The notes below the pieces were generated by a model. The model saw nothing but the letters and a program-made list of their open reading frames with translations. It ran no database searches and was not told the DNA's origin. Shown here piece after piece: positions 60,340-64,000 of a stretch of 64,000 nucleotides of DNA (position 1 is its first letter; every line of letters starts with the position of its first letter). Source of the DNA: Streptomyces gilvus (lineage in GTDB: Bacteria > Actinomycetota > Actinomycetes > Streptomycetales > Streptomycetaceae); NCBI RefSeq assembly GCF_022513565.1, contig NZ_JAKWBE010000007.1:240742-304741 (forward strand), read 5' to 3'. Made by a program: the position numbers and the translations under genes.

Positions 60340-61353
60340 ATGAGGGAGCCGGAAACGACAGACCCGGCACGACACGGAGAACGGCCGAAACCGACGGCGA
60401 CGGAACTCCGTAACGACCGACCGGGACCGACAGCGACCGGAGAGACAGCACCAGCGAGCCGGCAGCAATGGCACCGGACCGGCGAGACGCCACGGGCGAG
60501 CCGACCGCAAAGAACCCAGACCGGGGAGACGGCGAGGGCGGCGGAGCCGGAAGGACGGCGGAGCGGTGAGCCGGTCGGAGCGCCGACGGCGGGGGGACTC
60601 CGCACCACGCCCCCCGCCCACGGGCCACGCCCTGCCGGGTCGACCGGTTCCGCCGGCCCGGCGGGGCATACCGTCCCGACGGCCGACCCGTTCCCCGTTC
60701 CCGCCCCACAGGCCGCTCCCACCCCGCAGCCCGTTCGCTCCGCGCAGGCCACCCCCACCCCCGACGTCGAACTCCCCTCCGCCCGCCCCTTTCTCTTCGG
60801 ATCCCGGATCCGGGGGCGGCACAGGCGGCCGCGGCCTCGGAAGGTGGTGTTCGCCGTCGGGGGGCTCGCGTTGGCGGCCGGGGCGTTGAGTCTGGTGCGG
60901 CTCACTCCCGAGGCCGGGGTCGGCGGGGGCGGGAGCGCGGAGGCCGAGCCGCGGCTGGACCCGGGCAGGGGGGCGGAGCAGGCCACCGACGCCGCCGCAC
61001 CGACCGCCGGCCCCTCGGCCACCTCGGTGATGGGCGGGGTGAGTGCCACACCGTCGGCCACCTCGACGTCCGTGCCCGTGCCGACCGGCCCCTCGACGCG
61101 ACCGATGTCCGCCGACCCCGCCGTGACCCCCGGCAGCACCACGATCCCCGAGGCGCCGAACACCCCGGCGCCGGAAACCACCGCGCCCCAGGCACCCCGC
61201 GAACCCGAGACGACACCGGCCGCCCCCGCCCCGCAGCCGACGCCCACGCCCAGCCGCAGCACGGCCCCGACGGCCACCCCGCGGCCCGGCAACCCCGGAC
61301 TGTGCGTGCCGATCGTCGGGCTGTGCGTCGGCGGGTCGGGGCAGCACGGCTGA
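60340..61353 (+). CDS. Proline/threonine-rich membrane protein of unknown function
   Basis: A 337-residue protein: a cytoplasmic low-complexity N-terminal half (about 175 residues; Pro, Thr, Arg, Ala), a basic stretch RIRGRHRRPRPRK, one transmembrane helix (VVFAVGGLALAAGALSLV) and a Pro/Thr/Ala/Ser-rich extracytoplasmic half that ends in a small Cys-containing motif PGLCVPIVGLCVGGSG. The two cysteines in the last 15 residues may form a disulfide loop. ATG start after GGGGAGGA. Convergent with cya by 16 bp. No known function. Confidence 0.75.
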   Translation: MREPETTDPARHGERPKPTATELRNDRPGPTATGETAPASRQQWHRTGETPRASRPQRTQTGETARAAEPEGRRSGEPVGAPTAGGLRTTPPAHGPRPAGSTGSAGPAGHTVPTADPFPVPAPQAAPTPQPVRSAQATPTPDVELPSARPFLFGSRIRGRHRRPRPRKVVFAVGGLALAAGALSLVRLTPEAGVGGGGSAEAEPRLDPGRGAEQATDAAAPTAGPSATSVMGGVSATPSATSTSVPVPTGPSTRPMSADPAVTPGSTTIPEAPNTPAPETTAPQAPREPETTPAAPAPQPTPTPSRSTAPTATPRPGNPGLCVPIVGLCVGGSGQHG

Positions 61354-61369
61354 CCCGAGGCGCCGTCGG

Positions 61370-62494
61370 CTAACCCGCTCCGCCCCTGCGGGTGAGCAGC
61401 CACGGCTCCACCACGCCCAGGCCACGCACCGGCCGCTGCCACATCGGCTGGAGGGCGAAACGGTAGACCGGGGGCTCCTCCCCCTCCTTCTCCGCCGTCG
61501 CCGCGGCCTCGGCCGCCTCCGCCTCGGAGGCGGGCGCCTCACCGGTGCGGATCAGTTCCTCCGCGAAGGCGCTGTCGACGAGGACGGCGTCCCGGGGGGC
61601 TATTGAGGTGAGCCGGGAGGCGAGGTTCACGGTCGTACCGAAGACATCGCCCATTCGGGTGGTCACCGTGCCGAAGGCGATGCCCACCCGCAACTCCGGC
61701 ATCGTCTCGTCGTTCGCCATGGTCTCGATCAGCCGCAGCGCGATCTCGGCGGCCACGCCCGCGTCGTCGGCGGCGTACAGCACCTCGTCGCCCAGCGTCT
61801 TGATCAGCCGGCCGCCGTGCGCGGCGACCAGGTCCGCAGCCGTCGTCTCGAAGGCCTCGACCAGTTCGCCGAGCTCCTCCTCCTCCATCCGGCGGGTCAG
61901 CCGCGTGAACCCCACCAGGTCGGCGAACCCGACGGCGAGGCGCCGGTCGACCATCTCCTCGTCGTCCGCGGCCTGCACGACCCGCCCGGCGGAGGCCGCG
62001 AGCTGGCGGCGCCAGACGTAGACCAGGAACTCCTCCAGCTCGGGCAGGAGCAGCTCGACGATCGGGTACGTCACCTCGGTCCGGGTCATCCCCGGCTCCG
62101 GGGGCTCCGTCAGGCCCTCCAGGAAGGAGTCGATCTGCCACTCGGCGAGACGGGCCGTGGTCTGGCCGGTGGAGCGGGCCACCTGGACCGCCATGGCCTC
62201 GCTGAGCAGGCCCGCCTCGACCAGACCGGACAGCCGGCGCAGCGCCAGGACGTCGGCCTCCGTCAGCGCCTTGGCCTGCCCGATGTCGGCGAAACCCATC
62301 GCCCGCCAGAAGCGGGTCGCCAGCTCGACCGAGACGCCGGCGCTACGGGCCGCCTGGAAGGGCGTGTAGCGCCGCTCGGCACCCAGGATCAGGTGTTCGA
62401 GACGCAGGGCGAGCGGGTCCTCGCCGGAGTCGGCGGCGTGGGGGTCCACCCGGCCGTCCGCGTCCGAACCGGAGCCCGTGTCGTCGACGGTCAC
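61370..62494 (-). CDS. cya: Adenylate cyclase (class III), regulatory-domain type
   Basis: A 374-residue soluble class III cyclase. The C-terminal catalytic domain shows GFADLVGFTRLTRRM (metal Asp), GRLIKTLGDEVLY and GIAFGTVTTRMGDVFGTTVN, the standard residues for ATP binding and cAMP formation. The N-terminal half (about 1-190, including a MerR-like helix-turn-helix pattern YTPFQAARSAGVSVELATRF) resembles the pH-responsive autoinhibitory domain of M. tuberculosis Rv1264. The product cAMP influences germination and development in S. coelicolor. Single gene, ATG... start as MTVDDTGSG (GTG codon). Confidence 0.94.
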   Translation of the reverse strand: MTVDDTGSGSDADGRVDPHAADSGEDPLALRLEHLILGAERRYTPFQAARSAGVSVELATRFWRAMGFADIGQAKALTEADVLALRRLSGLVEAGLLSEAMAVQVARSTGQTTARLAEWQIDSFLEGLTEPPEPGMTRTEVTYPIVELLLPELEEFLVYVWRRQLAASAGRVVQAADDEEMVDRRLAVGFADLVGFTRLTRRMEEEELGELVEAFETTAADLVAAHGGRLIKTLGDEVLYAADDAGVAAEIALRLIETMANDETMPELRVGIAFGTVTTRMGDVFGTTVNLASRLTSIAPRDAVLVDSAFAEELIRTGEAPASEAEAAEAAATAEKEGEEPPVYRFALQPMWQRPVRGLGVVEPWLLTRRGGAG

Positions 62495-62663
62495 GCCTGC
62501 TGCCCTTCCGATCTGCCACGGTCAGGTATCGACCGGCCTTCACTCTACGGCAGCTGTGCGCTACCTCACTCCCGCGGAGCCGACGCTACGTCACCCGTAC
62601 CGGCCCGGTGGCCCGCCTCGTTTGCGGGCCCCGTCCTCACAACGCCGCACGCGCCGTCTTTTC

Positions 62664-63524
62664 TCACGCCGGCCGCAGATGCACGATGTCTCCCGCTCCC
62701 ACCGGCTCCTGGACGCCGTCCGCCGTGGCGATCACGAGCCGTCCGTCGCCGTCGACGGCCACCGCCTCCCCGGTGACCGACCGGTCCCCGGGCAGTTCGG
62801 CCCGTACGGTCCGGCCGAGCGTCGCGCAGCCCGCCGCGTACGTCTCCTGCAGACCGCTTTCCGCGGGGTCGCCGCCGGCCTCCCGCCAGCGCCCGTACCA
62901 CTCCTCCAGGGCCCGCAGCACGGCCCGCAGCAGCGGATCCCGGTCCGTACTCACCGCTCCGGCCAGCGCCAGCGACCCCGCGGCGGGGACCGGCAGCTCG
63001 TCCTCCCGCAGGGTCACGTTGATGCCGACGCCGATGACCACCCCGTCCGCCCCGGCGCGCTCGGCCAGGATGCCGCCGGCCTTGCGTTCCTCACCGGCGA
63101 TGGAGACCAGCAGGTCGTTGGGCCACTTGAGTGCGGTGTCGACTCCCGCAGCACGCGCCAGCCCGGTCGCCACCGCCACACCGGTCAGCAGCGGCAGCCA
63201 GCCCCAGCGGGCCACCGGCACCTCGGCCGGATTCAGCAGCACGGAGAAGAACAGGCCCGAGCGGGCCGGTGCCGTCCACTGGCGGTCCAGGCGGCCCCGC
63301 CCCGCGGTCTGCTCCTCGGCGACCAGGACCCAGCCCTCGGCCGCCTTGCCGGCCGCCGCCAGGGCGACCAGGTCGGAGTTGGTGGAGCCGGTGGCGCGCA
63401 CCACGTCCAGTTCCCGCCACAGCCCGCCCTCCCGCACGAGCCCGCGGCGCAGCGCCACGGCGTTGAGGGGAGGCCGTTCCAGATCGGACCAGCGGCTGTC
63501 GTCTGATGCATCTTGCGGCGTCAT
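62664..63524 (-). CDS. birA: Biotin--[acetyl-CoA-carboxylase] ligase
   Basis: A 286-residue BirA of the short group I type with no N-terminal DNA-binding domain, so it is an enzyme only and not a repressor. The catalytic loop is EEQTAGRGRLDRQWTAP, with TGSTNSDL before it, and KWPNDLLV and GVGINV after it. It attaches biotin to the carboxylase subunit. It is divergent from the carboxylase beta-subunit gene, a functional link. ATG start of MTPQDASD; an upstream extension is possible but lacks homology-like sequence. Confidence 0.95.
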   Translation of the reverse strand: MTPQDASDDSRWSDLERPPLNAVALRRGLVREGGLWRELDVVRATGSTNSDLVALAAAGKAAEGWVLVAEEQTAGRGRLDRQWTAPARSGLFFSVLLNPAEVPVARWGWLPLLTGVAVATGLARAAGVDTALKWPNDLLVSIAGEERKAGGILAERAGADGVVIGVGINVTLREDELPVPAAGSLALAGAVSTDRDPLLRAVLRALEEWYGRWREAGGDPAESGLQETYAAGCATLGRTVRAELPGDRSVTGEAVAVDGDGRLVIATADGVQEPVGAGDIVHLRPA

Positions 63525-63634
63525 GCAAGCCACCCTAGGTGTGTGAAACGCCGCACTGCTGATTCGTAGGGTCACCACTACTCTACGGATGAGTAACCGT
63601 CCCCCTTTTGAGCAGGCAGGGAGCCGCGATCCCG

Positions 63635-64000
63635 ATGTCCGAGCCGGAAGCGATCGACATTCACACCACCGCGGGCAAGCTCGCGGATCTCCAGCGTCGT
63701 ATTGACGAGGCGACGCATGCCGGCTCCGCGCGCGCCGTCGAGAAGCAGCACGCCAAGGGCAAGCTGACGGCCCGTGAGCGCATCGAACTCCTCCTCGACG
63801 AGGGGTCGTTCGTGGAGCTGGACGAGTTCGCCCGGCACCGCTCCACGAACTTCGGCCTGGAGGCCAACCGGCCCTACGGCGACGGCGTGGTCACCGGTTA
63901 CGGCACGGTCGACGGCCGCCCGGTCGCGGTGTTCTCCCAGGACTTCACGGTCTTCGGCGGCGCCCTGGGCGAGGTCTACGGGCAGAAGATCGTCAAGGTG
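63635..64000 (+). CDS. pccB: Acyl-CoA (propionyl/acetyl-CoA) carboxylase beta subunit, 5' part
   Basis: The first 122 residues of a carboxyltransferase subunit, cut by the end of the window (full length about 530). It has [60 protein letters not shown] and [19 protein letters not shown], all typical. It transfers carbon dioxide from biotin to propionyl-CoA, giving methylmalonyl-CoA for polyketide and fatty-acid supply. ATG start preceded by GCAGGGAG 12 bases upstream. Confidence 0.95.
   Translation, partial: MSEPEAIDIHTTAGKLADLQRRIDEATHAGSARAVEKQHAKGKLTARERIELLLDEGSFVELDEFARHRSTNFGLEANRPYGDGVVTGYGTVDGRPVAVFSQDFTVFGGALGEVYGQKIVKV

Overview
The window reads as a Streptomyces chromosome: about 70% G+C throughout, strong third-position G/C bias, frequent GTG and TTG starts, and actinomycete marker genes (mycothiol S-conjugate amidase, GTP-dependent PEP carboxykinase, an LAxTG-type surface protein, Rv1264-like adenylate cyclase). 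I see no rRNA or tRNA gene, no CRISPR array, no intact insertion sequence and no replication origin. Coding density is high. The right two thirds carries mostly core genes in an order I recognise from streptomycetes (pckG, mca, greA, ilvA, metB, msrA, hutH, cya, birA, pccB); the first 15 kb and 30.5-43 kb look more accessory.

1-5.2 kb: the end of an exported protein, then a minus-strand regulator block (HATPase protein, MEDS-domain sensor, large AfsR/LuxR-type ATPase regulator) with a 17-bp tandem repeat between two of the genes, and an acidic conserved protein. 5.2-12.1 kb: a divergent catabolic cluster (PfkB kinase, IclR regulator, RidA, GntP permease facing a fold-III PLP deaminase and an amidohydrolase). 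Taken together the enzymes fit uptake and breakdown of N-acetyl-D-glucosaminate, the oxidised sugar released from chitin by LPMOs, to 2-keto-3-deoxygluconate 6-phosphate. 12.1-15.5 kb: secreted trypsin-like protease, a KAP NTPase fused to a receiver-like domain, and a Ser/Thr/Pro-rich membrane protein.

15.6-30.5 kb: alanine-forming transaminase, PEP carboxykinase, TrhA/hemolysin III protein, a wrecked MFS exporter still preceded by a perfect palindrome and followed by a TetR gene, a Mut7-C protein, a thioredoxin-domain YyaL protein, a giant STAND/TPR protein whose P-loop lysine is an arginine, mca, and greA with a strong terminator. 30.5-33.1 kb: a DrrAB-type ABC exporter in which an intact but divergent permease sits between the N- and C-terminal remnants of the original permease, with GTGA start/stop overlaps preserved.

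33.3-43 kb: threonine ammonia-lyase, MarR regulator, a 650-bp repetitive non-coding tract, a small sigma factor and membrane partner, cystathionine gamma-synthase, MsrA, two related membrane-anchored proteins, and a DUF4291 gene joined to a truncated DUF3885 reading frame. 43-48.2 kb: a serine hydrolase and two regulator/oxidoreductase pairs of the same design. 48.2-55.3 kb: a large secreted subtilase, an FtsX/MacB-type ABC transporter and an L,D-transpeptidase lipoprotein. 55.6-64 kb: a sortase-substrate-like protein, histidine ammonia-lyase, GAF-GGDEF diguanylate cyclase, enoyl-CoA hydratase, adenylate cyclase, biotin ligase and the start of the acyl-CoA carboxylase beta subunit, the last two divergent and functionally linked because the carboxylase holoenzyme needs biotin.
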